In this document: one piece after another, positions 12,301-23,422 of the stretch | How the letters are laid out: each line of letters opens with the position of its first letter | Position numbering within the stretch: position 1 is the stretch's first letter | NCBI GenBank assembly: GCA_017506865.1 | Contig: JAFCMP010000412.1 | Location: 186,001-250,000, forward strand | Reading direction: 5' to 3' | Origin: Tribonema minus | Taxonomy: Eukaryota > Sar > Xanthophyceae > Tribonematales > Tribonemataceae | Length of the DNA stretch: 64,000 nucleotides | Translations under genes and position numbers: made by a program | The notes under the pieces: generated by a model | Told to the model about the DNA's origin: nothing | Databases searched by the model: none | The model's input: only the letters and a program-made list of their open reading frames with translations

Positions 12301-15300
12301 CCTCATAGCGGCAAAGACGGCATGAGATGAAGAAACATGCATACCCTCTCGTCCACCACCGCTGGCGCGTGCACGTGCAGGCTGTGGCGCCGTGCCCGCC
12401 TGGCAGTTTCAGTTGCAGGACATGGCATGCAGCGCACGGTTTCCTTCGGAAAGCGACGGTCACGCGGGTCCTCGGAGTGGCGTAGATTGCATGAGATAAA
12501 GCATGTCCCTGTAAGCCACATACTACCAGAACACACATGCTAGAGTTGCTGAAATTGCATATGTTCACGTTGCATTGTTGCAGAGCACTGGACGGATTCA
12601 GCAGCCAGGAGAGAGGCGGCAGCTTCATAGCAATCCATCCACCCACTCATGAGTATGGGCGGGTATGTATGCCTGTGTGTGCTTAGAGCACACAGTGTTG
12701 AGAGCACCACTGCATGCGTTCCGTGCCAGCTTCCACAAGACTATCTTCAATAACTGTCACTTCACCCCCCTGATCTACTTCACCTACACAACCTCAACTG
12801 CATGACTCACCCGTCTCCCCATTCGTCGCGCGCTCCGCCTCGCAGTTGTTGAACACGCTGCTCTGCCGCGCAGTGCACCCGCGCGCCAGATTTTGCGGCC
12901 TCTGGTACAGCGCCGCAACGCACGCGGGCGCTGCCACAAAGGCCGTCCCCAGGGGGTGCCCGCAGCACCCCCCCCTGTTGCTCCCCCACGTGTACAGCTC
13001 CCCCTCGCCGGTGATGACTGCGCTGTGTGCGTGGCCCGCTGAGACGTGGCGCACGGCTAGGCCCTCGAGCGCGGCTATGGGCGCAAAGGCGCGCTGGAGT
13101 TCGCCGAGCGCTGACGCGGAGCCGGCGGCGTACACGCGCCCGCCGCGCACAATCTTGAGCCTGTCGGGGCCTGTGCAAGCAGTAGGATGGGTTGTGTTAA
13201 GAATCTTAATATGCATACTTCTACATGGGTATGTCAAGTAGGTGTGTATATTTGGCGCCCGCGGCGTTTATGCAGCCGGCTGCCACGCACGACTTTGAGC
13301 CTGTCGGGGCCTGCCGTGCACGTCAAGTTTGGGATGGGTTAATTTTGAATGTACGAATGTATGCAGAGGTATCAGAGTAGGTGTATATATGGGGAGTGTG
13401 CGGCATACGCCACGCACGACCTTCAGCCTGTGGGGGTCTGGCGCGCGTACGAGCGATGGGATGGGTTGGATTGGGTTTGAGTGTATGCAGAGGTAGGTCA
13501 GCATAGGTGTATACATGTGGAGCTTGAGGTGTATACACAGCCGGCTGCCACGTGTGTGTGGACCAGGGAGACACGGAGGAAGGCGAGCATGTCAAGAGGG
13601 GGTGTGACGCCACGGTGGCACCACGACGTGCTGTTCATCGCGAGCGAGGGGCTGCGTGTGCGTGGCTATGCAAGCAGCCTAGACTCAGGGGTCTGCGAGT
13701 GTTTCAAGTGGAGCGGGAGGTGTTGTTGATATCAAAAGTGCTGTTGATACGCTGAGAAGGCAATTGAAGGCCTGTTGTCTGGACGCTGTGAATGACTGCA
13801 CAAGGGCAATGAAAAGTCAAAGGAGCTCAAGCCCATTAGGCAAGAAATGAGGGGCGGGGGGGAAAGGTGACGCTCCAACAACTTGAAGTCTGAGCGCAGA
13901 GAGAACTGACGTGCAGGCAAAGCAGGCATTGGCGAATAAGGAGCATGAGCACGCCTTCATGGGCACTACAGCAGCGGACCTTAGGCCCTACACTCCATGA
14001 TCACCCCCCATTTTGTGGTGCAATCAATGTACTACCATGGACGCTGAGCACTTGAACTGCACTCAAGTGCTGAGGAAAAACCTCAACTTTATGAGTGCAA
14101 ATGGACCAGGCATGAACTGTGAGTGAGGAGTCACAGCAACAACATCATAAAGTAGTATAGCTTGCTTACCGACGGCAGTGCTATGCGGCAGCGGAAGACT
14201 ACCACTGGCCACATTGCTCAACCTATCCATGTGACACTGCAGCATCGACCATAGACAGCAAGTGTCATATGGCCAAGTATCAGCTATGTATGCCTTCACC
14301 ACTTCCCAGCTACTTGCACGACCTTCAACCGTATGACAGTTCCAGTCTCAATCATAACTTCAAGTTTTGCTGAAGATGGCCAGCGGGCAATTCTGACAAC
14401 ATTTGTTTCTGCACTCAACACCGCCATGCGGTTTGGCAATCTTGCTCACCACCTACCAATCCACAGCAGCATGCTCTCACCTGACCCCTCAAACTCTTCT
14501 ACGACTGCAGTGGCCACCAGCGTGTGAGCGCTGCCACAGCTGACCAGTGCCACCCTCTCATCCAACAGCGATTCGACCAGGGTGGGTACCCAGATGGCAC
14601 CCCCCGGGGGCAAGGGGGAGAGCCCCAGGCGCCCCCCGTCTGTGCACCCTGGCAACGCGAGCAGGGTTAGGTTAGACATGATCGCTGAGTTTGTTGTGTA
14701 CGCATGCATGTGTGTGTGCATGCATGTGTGTCTGTGTGTAGTATGCGCGCATGTATGAATACGTGTATGTGTGCGTGTCTGTGTAGATGCGCATGCGTAT
14801 GCTGCGTGTTGGTAGTAGAGCAAGCATGGCATCATCATTCTCAGAGGTTGCGGTTGAGCTCCACAGCCCTAACCCTAACCCTAACCCTAACCCTTAGCAA
14901 TCTGCCTACAGGCAGGCTAGTCTGCTGTTGTAAACAACCTAGGTGTGACCATACACCAATGTGATGTGATTATGTTAAGCGTTGGTGAGATCTCATTAGG
15001 TTGCCCGCTGGTGTCCCCATCACTGGCCTCGCCCTGACTGGATGCAGAACAAGTCCTACCCTTTCTTCGGCACTCGACAGAGTGTCACCCGCTCCCCGTA
15101 ATCTTTTCCATCGGTCGTGTTAACTTAAGCGTCACTCACAGCAGACCCAGAACTGCCCCTCCCCCTGTGACTGCCACTGTGTGCGCAGCGCCGCAGCTGA
15201 GGCGCTTCATTTGTTGCTGACCACTGCCACACCCGCGCGACCGCCATTTGAATAAGGATTAAGCTCACTTGAATAGTATAGAAGTAGTTGGCTTTGGCAT

Positions 15301-18300
15301 GCGAGCGAAGTGTCACTGCCCCCAAACTCAGAGCTGCCCCTCCCCCGTCACTGCCGCGGTGTGCGCAGCGCCGCAGCTGAGGCTCTTTATTTGTAGCTGA
15401 ACGCTGCCACTACTTGAATAAGGTTAAAGCTCACGTGAAAATACAGTTAGCTTTGATATGAGAGCGAAGTGTCACTCACCCCAGACCCATAGCTGCCCCT
15501 CCCCCGTCACCGCCGCCGTGTGCGCGGCGCCGCAGCTGAGGCGCTTCACCGGGCGCTGAGCGCTGCCGCCCAGCAGCACGCGCGCGGGCGCCGCCACGTA
15601 CGCCTCCCCCTCGCACGCCCCTATGCCCAGCTTGCCGGTGGCGCCGCTGCCCCACGTGTACAGCTGGCCGCCCGCCGCCACCGCTGCGCTGTGGCTGAAG
15701 CCGGCGCTCATGCGCGTGACGGGGCGCGCTGCTAGGGTAGGTATGGGGGAGGCGCGGGGGGCGTCCGCCTGGGGTTGACCCCCCAGGGACACGTCCAGGC
15801 CGAGGCGGCCGCTGATGCCCAGGCCCTATAGGAAGGGAAGTGATAGTTGAAGATGAGGTTATTGTGTGTGTAAGTCAAAGGTGTCGCATGAGGTTCACTT
15901 GATGAGGTCATGATCAAGGTCATGATGAGCACTGCTGCGGCGATCGCTCCAGGCACTAAGATGAAGCATCCTGTTTCATGAGCTCATAAGCCCGATTGCC
16001 GTACCCATCAGTATTGAATCAGACACGTACCCAGGAGTACAGCTGCCCCGTGCGCGCAGCAGCAGCAGCGCGTGATTCGCCTCCGCGGCTGCGTTGAGAT
16101 GAACACCAAAGATTCATGAACTCAAGTGCATTGCATACTTTTATCAGACACATACCCATGAGTACAGCTGCCCCGTGCGGTGCAGTAGCAGCGCGTGGTT
16201 TGCCCCCGCGGCTATCGCCACCACGGCCCCCACCCCCCTGGGCGTGACGCTCCCCCCCGCCCTCTCCGTCAGCCCCATCAGCGCCAGCTGCCGATCAATC
16301 CTGTTGGGGCTGGGGGCAGCGCTCAGCCCGATGCCATTCGGCGGCAGCGTGGTGTCGCCGCGGCCGGCGGCAATGGCCGTGCGCCAGCGCTGGTATTCGG
16401 CTTCGGCCTTGAAGTACTCCTTTTCGCGCGCGGCTTCGCCGTCGGCGCGGTGCTTGGCCGCGTCTTCCGCCTCTATCTCCATGAGCGGACGCCACATGGA
16501 CTCCACCTGCCAGGTGGCGTGAGGCGGGCAGGACGTGCAAGTATATGTACTTCAGTAGGGCCGCATGAGTGCGAAGTTGTGAGCTGTGGGCGTGAGCTGG
16601 CGCATACATACATACCTACATGCAAACATGTATGCAGCGGAGTCGCATTGTTCAGGTGCGCTGTGTTGCAGCAGCTCACACAACGGCCGTGCTACACCCC
16701 TTCTAGCGCTCTTGCCCCCCCCCCCCAGTATGCTATAACTCAGTGTCGCAACAACACACTTGTATCATGCATTTGAAAGCAAACGACGCATGTGACGTGC
16801 CACAAACAGACCCGCCTCCAGGCTCTTAGCTATGACTTCCAACGTGCACTCACGACAAACTGCAACAGGTGACGTGCCACAAAAGAGACCCACCTCCAGG
16901 CGCAGGCTCTTGGCCATGGTCATCCTGCCCTTCTTGGCCATCTGTATGATCTCCAGCTCCAGCTGGCGTATGCGGCGGTGCAGGCGCTCGCCTAGCACGC
17001 TCTTCTCGAGTAGTATCGACGCGTACAGCATGTCCATGAGCTCCGCCTTGTTGCTGTCGCTGGGGTGCTTGCCGCGGCACTCCAGGCTCAGCTTGACGGC
17101 GTTGAAGGTGATGCGCGGCAGCAGCTCCTCCTCTATGAATTTCAGGTGCTGCGCATGAGCACAGGGGCAACGTTGAAGGTAAAGTTTTGGGTACACGGTG
17201 CTTTGGGTACGGGGTGCTTTGGGTACAGGGTGCGAGCGTCCATATTAGTTGAGATACATGGTTTAACTTGTGAATGTGTAGATTGAGTTGTGCGGCAGCA
17301 GCTCCTCCTCAATGAATTTCAGGTGCTGCATGAGCGAACAGAGATGAGGTGAGTCAACTGGTGAAGCTTAAAGTGAAGATCAGTTTGCACGTTGAGTCGT
17401 AGCTGAGGCACCTATGCACCGACTTCGAAATTGCGATGCATGGCAGCAGTCGCTCCTCATTGAATACGATGTGACATATCCTGCTAGTCAAGCAGCGCTA
17501 ATTGCACTTGACACTGGTGACGCACCTCGTTGGTGGGCGGCGGGCGCCACACGTTGAAGTACTCGCACAGCACCTTGTACTTGGCCACCAGCTCATCCTC
17601 CGCGGCCCCCCCGTGCACCCCCGCCCCCCCCTCCCCCCCCCCCGCACCCCCCCCTCCCCCCCCTCCCCCCCCCCCCCCTCGAACTCCCCCTTCCCCGTCG
17701 TCTGCAGCAGCAGCTGGCTGCGCGCCGTCGTGTCCCCGCGCCAGTGCGTCTGCCAATGCGAATCTGCCGCTAGGTCGTGCCACCAGTGCGATCGCCCCCC
17801 CCACGCGAACACCTCACCCAGTTCGCTGAGCGCGAAGGCGGCGCCCTCGGAGAGCGCGACGCTGGCTATGCGCTTGCCCCAGAGGCCCGCCGTGCTGCGC
17901 CCCGCAGAGAGTTCCCGGAACGGGCTGGTGGTCGCGTCGCGTTCCGGGTCGTAGTAGAATTTTTGGGCTGTGGCGGCGGCGCGGAGGAGAGTCACAGGGG
18001 CAAGTGCGAGGTGCAGTAGGAGTTGAAGTTGAAGTGGTGCGTTGTTAGCGAGTGTTTTGGTGCATGCGTAGGAGCAGAGTGAGTGCGGATGAGAATCGGT
18101 TCCGTAGGGCCGTCCAGAGCGTTCAGAAAAGCAATGGACTTCCGCTTTTATTGCGTGGATGAAGAAATCAACTTAGATTATGATCCCCTGGCACTATCAA
18201 GTCACAACGGCGCAGCGCTGTTGGCGACAGTTGCACGTTCTGCAGCACTGTCGCTGCCGCCCGCCATTGCTGCGACCACGCGCTGCCAACGCCGCCACCG

Positions 18301-21300
18301 CACGCTGCCACTGCTGCTGCCACCGCAGCCACCGACGCAGCTGCTGCCGCCCCCAGCAATGCCATCCCCATGCCACATGCCCCCATAGACTTAAACGGCC
18401 TTCAACGCGTCCCCTTCCGCCCCTGTTGCACGTGCATGGCACGTGGCAGCAACAATCAAGAGCACACGCGCTTCTCTGCACACCTCCGCTGCCACTGCTT
18501 GATGCGCTGCTGGCCGCGGCGCTGCTGCCGTCCGCAGCGCTGCCCCCCGCCGCCGCCGCCGCAGCAGCCGCCGCCGCCGCCGGCAGCGTCGTTCCCACCT
18601 CCGGCGTGGGCGCCACGCGCCGCCCCCACAGCTCCTTCAGCAGGTCCCAGTGCTGGTAGCGGTAGCGCCCCTGGAAAGCTTCACGTGGGGGGTCGGCGGC
18701 AAACTCGCGGTAGGCCCCCGTGCCGAAGACGTAGACACTGCCGGCAGCGTCGAGCGCCGTCTTGAGCTCGGCCTCCGCGCGCAGCTTGGCGCGCCGGTGC
18801 GCGGCGCGCTTGCCGCGGAGTAGCGCCTGCCAGCGGCCCCACCTGCACCAGAGTGATGGTGTTGTCGTATGTTGTGGGGGTCGCATGTGCGCTTGGAAAT
18901 GTATACGCGACGTCAACTTCAACATGTGCATCAAAGCAGCGAGGGTGGCGTTGTTGTGCGCTGCGAGGGTCTGATGTGCACTTTGTTTGCCGCGCAGCAG
19001 CGCCTGCCAGCAGCCCCGCTTGCATGAATAGTGGCATGATCGCGCGTTGTGTACTTTGAAGTTATGCACACCGTCGACTTCATGTACATCAAAAGAAGTA
19101 TGCGCATGTGAAGTATGTTATCTGAGCACACATGTGTGTATCACCGCTGACGCGCGTTTTGCTTGCCGTGCAGCAGCGCCTGCCAGCGGCCCCACCTGCG
19201 CGAGAGTGATGGTGTTGTTGTGTGTTGTGAGCATCTGGTGTGTGTTTGAGGTGTACGCCGTACAGTTGAAGTTTATTTGTACAGTTGAAGTTTGTTTGTA
19301 CTTTTATTATATTCCACTTGTGGCTGTGGAAATGCCATTTGTTTGTACATGTGAAGTTAGTGTATTCTCTCAGCACACATATTGCCGCTGATGATGAGTT
19401 CTGCACTGGCCGTGCAGCAGCGACTGCCAGCGGCCCCAACTGCGCGAGAGTGATGGTATGGTCGTGGGTTGTGAGCATCTGACGTATACATGCGTACTCA
19501 TGAGGCGTAAATATGTAATGTACGTTCTTGGAGGTACTGGGCTGACGTGTCTTGCGCTCGCTGCACAGCGGCGCCTGCCAACGGCTGCACATTATCAAAG
19601 TGTGTCACAAGATCTAATGAGGGCCTGACCCTAATCCTAAACGTAATACTAACTCTAACCCTAGCCTTGGTTCTAGCTCCAGTACCAACCCTAGCCCTAC
19701 GTCAAAAGGCACCTCTGACAGGCACCTCAGCGGCGATTTGGTCCAGCCGTACAGGGCGACGTGTGCATGGTGCGCTCGGCTTGCAGCAGTAGATTGTCAG
19801 CTGCCGCGCCTGTATCACGCATTGACATCAGCAGAGGCTGGCGCAGAGGATGGCGCGCCATGACAAGTGCTTCTTGTGAGTGAGTGCATATCTGTTTCAG
19901 TCAGGGCTGGGGTTGACACAACTTGCTTGCGGCGTAGCGCGGTGCTTCTCACGTACAGAACTTGCAGTTAGGGTTCCAGTTAGGGCGAGGTGATGGTAGC
20001 TCAGTGCGGTGCAGCACCGCCATGTCCCACGGTGTTGTGAGCACCTGACCAATGTGATCATCTGGTTGCTGTATGCGCGCTGCTACTTAGCTGTTCAATG
20101 CAGGTCATCCTCTTGGTGATCGACGGCCCTATTCTGGGGGATGAAATCAGAGTGATTTAGTTCCAGGTCTTGCGGTTTGGGTTAGGGTATGTAGGTAGTT
20201 GGTCGTACATCGCTCACCACTCCGCCTCAGCCAGTGAAGAACATTTGCGGCGTGGTGAGTGTGCCTCTTGAGTACTGGTCTTGAAGTTTTGTAGGGTTTG
20301 GGGTAGGTACGTACTTTTGCGTCACTCACCGTTCTGCCTCAGCCAGTGCGCGCGCCTCTCGTTCCTCCTCCTCGTCCAGAATACGCTCCAGCTTGCGCAC
20401 CAGCTGCCCATGCGTCGCCAGCTTTGGGATTTTGATGCCTCTGTCTGCCAGCTCCTGCAGCTCAGCACGTGCACAGAGGATGTTCAGCATTGGCGCTCGC
20501 TAATGGTTGCTGCAAACGTCAGCGCAAGGAAGACTTTCCAGAGCGGATCGCTGCTCAAACTTGCATGCACATGTGCTGATTCCTGCTTGAAGTTGAACTT
20601 TGTGGAGTTGGATTATGGTCCGCCAGCTCCTGCAGCACAGCTCAGCATGCACAGCTGGCCTCGGCATTGGCAGTTGCGGCTGATACAGCTGATCATGTCT
20701 TGTGTAAGAGTAGGTGAACTCGACGTGCGTGAAGTGGATGAACATGATGTGCGTGTGTGAACGTGCACGAACGTGTGCAAATACACAACCAGGTACACAG
20801 GTAGGTATCACATCAAAAGCGCCGTATATACCTTCTTGACGTTCGCCAGTCGCACCCATATCTTCTTGAACTCGTCGTATTCTATGGTGCCATTGCCATT
20901 GGTGTCATACTGCTTGAACAGGCTCTCCAGCCGCTCCTCTGAGACCTCAACTCCCAGGAATTGCAGTAGGAAGAAGAATTCATCCTCGTCAATGTTGCCG
21001 CCTGCATAGTATAGAGGTCCAGCCAGTACAAGGATTCATAAATTTTCAGCATGCGTGGGGCATTATAGTAATGTGGTACAAAGTTCTCATAAACTCACAG
21101 AGGTATGCACCAGACCGCCAGCCACCGCCAGCCTCGCATAGGGCCTTCAATCAGTACAACAGACCTGAAAACATAACGCTGCAGTCCTGACTTTGTTTGG
21201 TGCGTGCGCAAGAGGTGGTACTGCTTATGATGTCATGCGCTGGGCACAGAGGTCCAGTCAGCATCCAACAATACCGCATAGCAGTGAAGCTCACAATACT

Positions 21301-22889
21301 GACACCCCTTGCTGTCTGTATCAGCCTCCACCATGCGCCACACCCACCACTGTGAACTTATCAAGGCAGCGAGCAAGCATGGCATGGCTGCCACTTGCAC
21401 TACTTCATGCTGTCAATAGCATGGCCAGCGTTGTGTGAGTTTTGTGCATTGTCAACAGAACTTGATGCCTTCAGAAGCGCTTGTTGAAGTCGGCAGGCAA
21501 GTCATACATGGTCGCCATCCTGAGTGTGTATGAAAAGGACGCGATCTTATGAAGTGCTCGAGTCTGGTGTGAATGAGTCACTCTCTAGAGTGTGAATGAG
21601 TCACTCTCTAGAGTATCGATTCTCTCACAGTGAACCCGGCTCATGTGTTGACTTGAACGAAAATCTCAACGAGCTCCTGTCGCTTTCAGGCGTGCAGGAT
21701 TGCTTCCTGTTGAATATGGCTCTGGATAATGAAGTTTGCTCTGATTCACACACAACGATTACTATTTGACTATGGGCACTAAACATCTGTCAGTGGTGAA
21801 CACTGAACACAACAAGCTGATGACGCCGAGCTACGTACTCTTGTCTGTGTCGAACATGTCAAAGGCATCCATCGGGCTCAGCAGCGAATTGGGGGCGAAC
21901 CCCACGGGGTTGCCATTGTCAGGGTCCACCGCAAACAGCGCCATCTGTGGTGCATTGCGTACAGCACAAGGGTACAGGAAAGAAGCAGAAGAGAAGCAGA
22001 GTGAACGACAGGGGTCGCTGGGGCCAGTGGAACAAGGGTCAGCTCTGAATTCCCCTGCAGCAAGCACGGTGTCAGGAGTGAAAGTGCTGCTGACTGCCTA
22101 GTGGTTCGCTGTCGCTCCGGCAGTCTGGACTTGTGCTGGCGAAGACTCCAAACCAGCTGATGCCAACATGAAACTTGCTCGCGATGATGCTGATAGTACC
22201 GGATGCCTGTATCTCAGCAAACAATGTTGAACATGCATGTTTGCTAGGCAGTACTATAGTAGTCGGCGGTGCGAAGCCGTCCGATGTATTTGTCGCGACT
22301 CGCGATCACTCGAAAGCAAACCTGTACTGCAAATATCAAGTTTGTTCACAAGATGGTTGCAGCGCGCAAAACTTGCACATTTTTTTGGACATTTTGGCTA
22401 CTGATCATTGCAGTTCGCAAGGCATTGACAGTGCAGCGGATCGTGCTGAGTGCGCACCTTGAACTCATCCAAGTCAATGCTGCCATTGCCATTCTTGTCA
22501 CAGGTCCTGAAATAACGTAGTGCCTTCGGCAAAGAGACCTCTATGCCAAGCTGCGGCAAGATTGCTTTAAACTCCTCAAAGTCGATGGTACCATCGTTGT
22601 CTTTATCGAAGATGGCGAATATCGCTTCTGGAGGCAGCTTTCCCATGGTCTTCTTGAGCTCCTGTACCGCCAAAGCATTGGCGGTTTCATCGCCAATCTC
22701 GCCACTCGAAGCTGTGCTTGACACGCTGGCGTCATCCCTGTGCTTCATAACCTTGCTTGCCAGTACTCTAGCATGTGCATCGGGGTTTGCTATCGTCCTG
22801 CCCAAGTTGTTTCGTTGGGTGCCGTTAGTGCTGCCGCTGGCATAGCCGCGGCTGCTCCCGCGTCGAATGACCAGCGCCGAGGACGCCAT
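9384..22889 (-). CDS. EF-hand / RCC1 beta-propeller / F5/8 type C multidomain protein
   Basis: Fourteen exons join in phase: 22889-22458, 21944-21839, 21001-20832, 20454-20330, 18842-18484, 17967-17526, 17148-16894, 16506-16156, 15825-15480, 14648-14481, 13170-12811, 12242-11963, 11716-11485 and 10001-9384; about 1414 residues. Four EF-hand loops are visible at about 95-106 (DKDNDGTIDFEE), 131-142, 176-187 (split by an intron) and 212-223. A charged helical linker leads into RCC1-type repeats, e.g. LYSWGLGISGRLGLD, LYTWGSGATGKLGIG and LWVWGCTDGGRLGLS, each preceded by a G-x-x-H-(S/T/A) turn. After about residue 1015 comes an F5/8C/discoidin-like segment (ARQSSVFNN ... WWEVDLGSEARIDTVRVWN ... 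RYVRIQLEG). The C-terminus is Cys-containing, then Gly/Glu-rich. Likely a calcium-responsive scaffold; partners unknown. The sixth exon changes frame by one base inside a G-homopolymer tract (see findings). The last exon is read to a stop at 9384 and could instead splice onward. Confidence 0.82.
10520..10565 (-). repeat. Echo of the exon ending at 11485 (donor side)
   Basis: A diverged copy of the 3' end of the exon at 11716-11485 with its donor. The shared core on the plus strand is CACCTGCACAGCGCGCTTGT followed by ACxCCACC. It lies downstream in the transcript of the true junction and keeps a GT. Confidence 0.75.
10731..11430. repeat. Diverged direct repeat pair (about 230 bp each)
   Basis: Copy 1 spans about 10731-10985 and copy 2 about 11183-11430. 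Both begin with GGCGTACTCTGGCCGTGTCA and share a G run, GATGCCATTTGGCGGCGG, TTTGAGTGGTTGTCGTTG, ACACTTTCAGACTGTCA, and an end near AGAATTAATAA. A few percent of positions differ, including the length of the G run. The unit lies wholly inside the last intron of the EF-hand/RCC1 gene and is unrelated to its exons, unlike the exon-edge copies elsewhere. Its source could be a dispersed repeat or transposon end. Confidence 0.8.
10920..11297 (+). CDS. Antisense intronic open frame of unknown origin
   Basis: A 125-codon frame on the plus strand inside the last intron of the minus-strand EF-hand/RCC1 gene. The middle portion (about residues 30-95) looks protein-like, with a Glu/Ala/Arg-rich amphipathic segment containing GRKLLEAVATEYASRM and LKGIALARLRSALSAALHMA, and has GC-rich third positions. 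Its 3' part lies in a roughly 230-bp sequence that also occurs, diverged, at 10731-10985. It may be a fragment of another gene or of a mobile element copied into the intron. No family is recognised and no splice partners are established. Coding status is uncertain. Confidence 0.25.
   Translation: MPFIWAFSCPEPELIISTHYSGHYDQNCYKLATLAIGSFGSIEQGRKLLEAVATEYASRMSVPGGARPKALKGIALARLRSALSAALHMAYSGRVMTHMAESRGGGHMEEDVGEDPEMPFGGGGV
12196..12420 (-). repeat. Echo of an exon start in the EF-hand/RCC1 gene
   Basis: The acceptor and first bases of the exon starting at 12242 (GCGCCGTGCCCGCCTGGCA on the plus strand) recur at about 12365-12410, upstream in the transcript. Both copies keep an AG at the junction. 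The outer copy carries substitutions that break the frame. Confidence 0.7.
13145..13450 (-). repeat. Exon-start echoes, three units
   Basis: The true acceptor/exon start at 13170 is followed on the plus strand by two decayed copies near 13282-13318 and 13413-13447. All carry GAGCCTGTCGGGGCCTG or a close variant. The intronic parts between them (GGGATGGGTT ... GTATGCAGAGGT ... GTGTATA) repeat as well, giving a unit of about 135 bp. A weaker match (GCACGACCTTCAACC) lies near 14317. Confidence 0.8.
14867..14894. repeat. Interstitial telomere-type repeat (CCCTAA)n
   Basis: Four to five perfect CCCTAA units within an intron of the EF-hand/RCC1 gene. The same motif as TTAGGG occurs at 39109-39127 and 58274-58297 and, shorter, at many other intronic places. 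Confidence 0.9.
15133..15560 (-). repeat. Exon-end echoes, three units of about 170 bp
   Basis: The end of the exon at 15825-15480 with its donor (plus strand AGCTGCCCCTCCCCCGTCAC and GTGTGCGCxGCGCCGCAGCT) recurs at about 15311-15395 and 15136-15215. Intronic parts also repeat (TGAATAAGGxTxAAGCTCAC, AGTTxGCTTTG, GAGCGAAGTGTCACT). Divergence rises with distance from the true exon. Confidence 0.85.
16025..16215 (-). repeat. Exon-end echo, two units
   Basis: The end of the exon at 16506-16156 recurs at about 16028-16095. Both share GAGTACAGCTGCCCCGTGCG and GCGCGTG on the plus strand, with a GT at the donor position. Confidence 0.8.
16797..16925 (-). repeat. Exon-end echo, two units
   Basis: The donor end of the exon at 17148-16894 recurs at about 16795-16835; the shared core is GTGACGTGCCACAAA, then GACCCxCCTCCAGG. 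The intronic flank is duplicated together with the exon edge. Confidence 0.75.
17108..17475 (-). repeat. Exon-start echoes, three units
   Basis: The acceptor and first bases of the exon starting at 17148 (plus strand GCGGCAGCAGCTCCTCCTC ... TTTCAGGTGCTG) recur at about 17292-17332 and, more decayed, at 17440-17475. The copies lie upstream in the transcript. Confidence 0.75.
18800..19590 (-). repeat. Exon-start echoes, about five units
   Basis: The start of the exon at 18842 (plus strand AGCGCCTGCCAGCGGCCCC then ACCTG) recurs near 18997, 19172, 19413 and 19563. The intronic flank is copied too (GAGAGTGATGG, GTGTTGTG, GAGCATCTG; GCAC(A/C)TATT/GTGT). Spacings are about 150-240 bp. All lie upstream of the true exon in transcript order. 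Confidence 0.82.
20205..20650 (-). repeat. Exon-start and exon-end echoes around one small exon
   Basis: The 125-nt exon 20454-20330 has a start echo at about 20618-20650 (CCAGCTCCTGCAG then AGCTCAGCA) and an end echo at about 20207-20240 (CTCACC then CCGCCTCAGCCAGTG). The two echoes flank the same exon on the geometrically expected sides. Confidence 0.7.
21567..21612. repeat. 23-bp perfect tandem duplication
   Basis: Two adjacent copies of a unit containing GTGAATGAGTCACTCTC within an intron of the EF-hand/RCC1 gene. No role is evident. Confidence 0.9.
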
Positions 22890-23422
22890 TGCGCCAGCAG
22901 CAGCTGGTGGCGTCCAGAACGCTAGTGTATACGCGTACTCGCCGCCATGAGTTCATGACTTCATGATCCATTCAAGTTCAACTTCAAATCCGTTACGCAG
23001 CAGTTTTCTTGTTGAAGTTGAAGAGGCTGCTTCTCACCTTCCCCTGGGTAGTGTGGACAGCAGCAGTTGCCTGCTGGCAGCGGCACGTTGACGACACAGC
23101 TACATGAAATGCTATGGCACCATGCCCTGGTGACTTGAATGCTTTGCACTATGGGAAGACGCTTGGCCAGCCACCCTGTGTGCACAAGAGCGACAACACC
23201 GCTGCAGCGCCACCTTCGGCAACAATTTGCTGAGCGGCAAGCATGAACGCAGTAGACACCGGCTATGACACTCTTGTCAAATTTCAAAACGCAAGGAAGG
23301 GCAGAAAGCAGTAAGCAGGGCATAGATGGCCAGCGTGGGCATTTTAAACAATGTGCATTTGTACAGAGTAATACATAAAGGGCAGATCTGCGAACGTGCC
23401 ACACAGGCAGCTGCGTCCAGGC

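Noticed and set aside
14867-14894. A chromosome end
   Set aside because: The CCCTAA run is only about 28 bp and is embedded in a gene whose exons continue on both sides, so it is an internal repeat.
18197-18483. Continuation of the minus-strand frame past the exon ending at 18484
   Set aside because: The next exon matches only if the donor at 18483 is used. The continuation is His/Cys/Arg-rich repeat translation.
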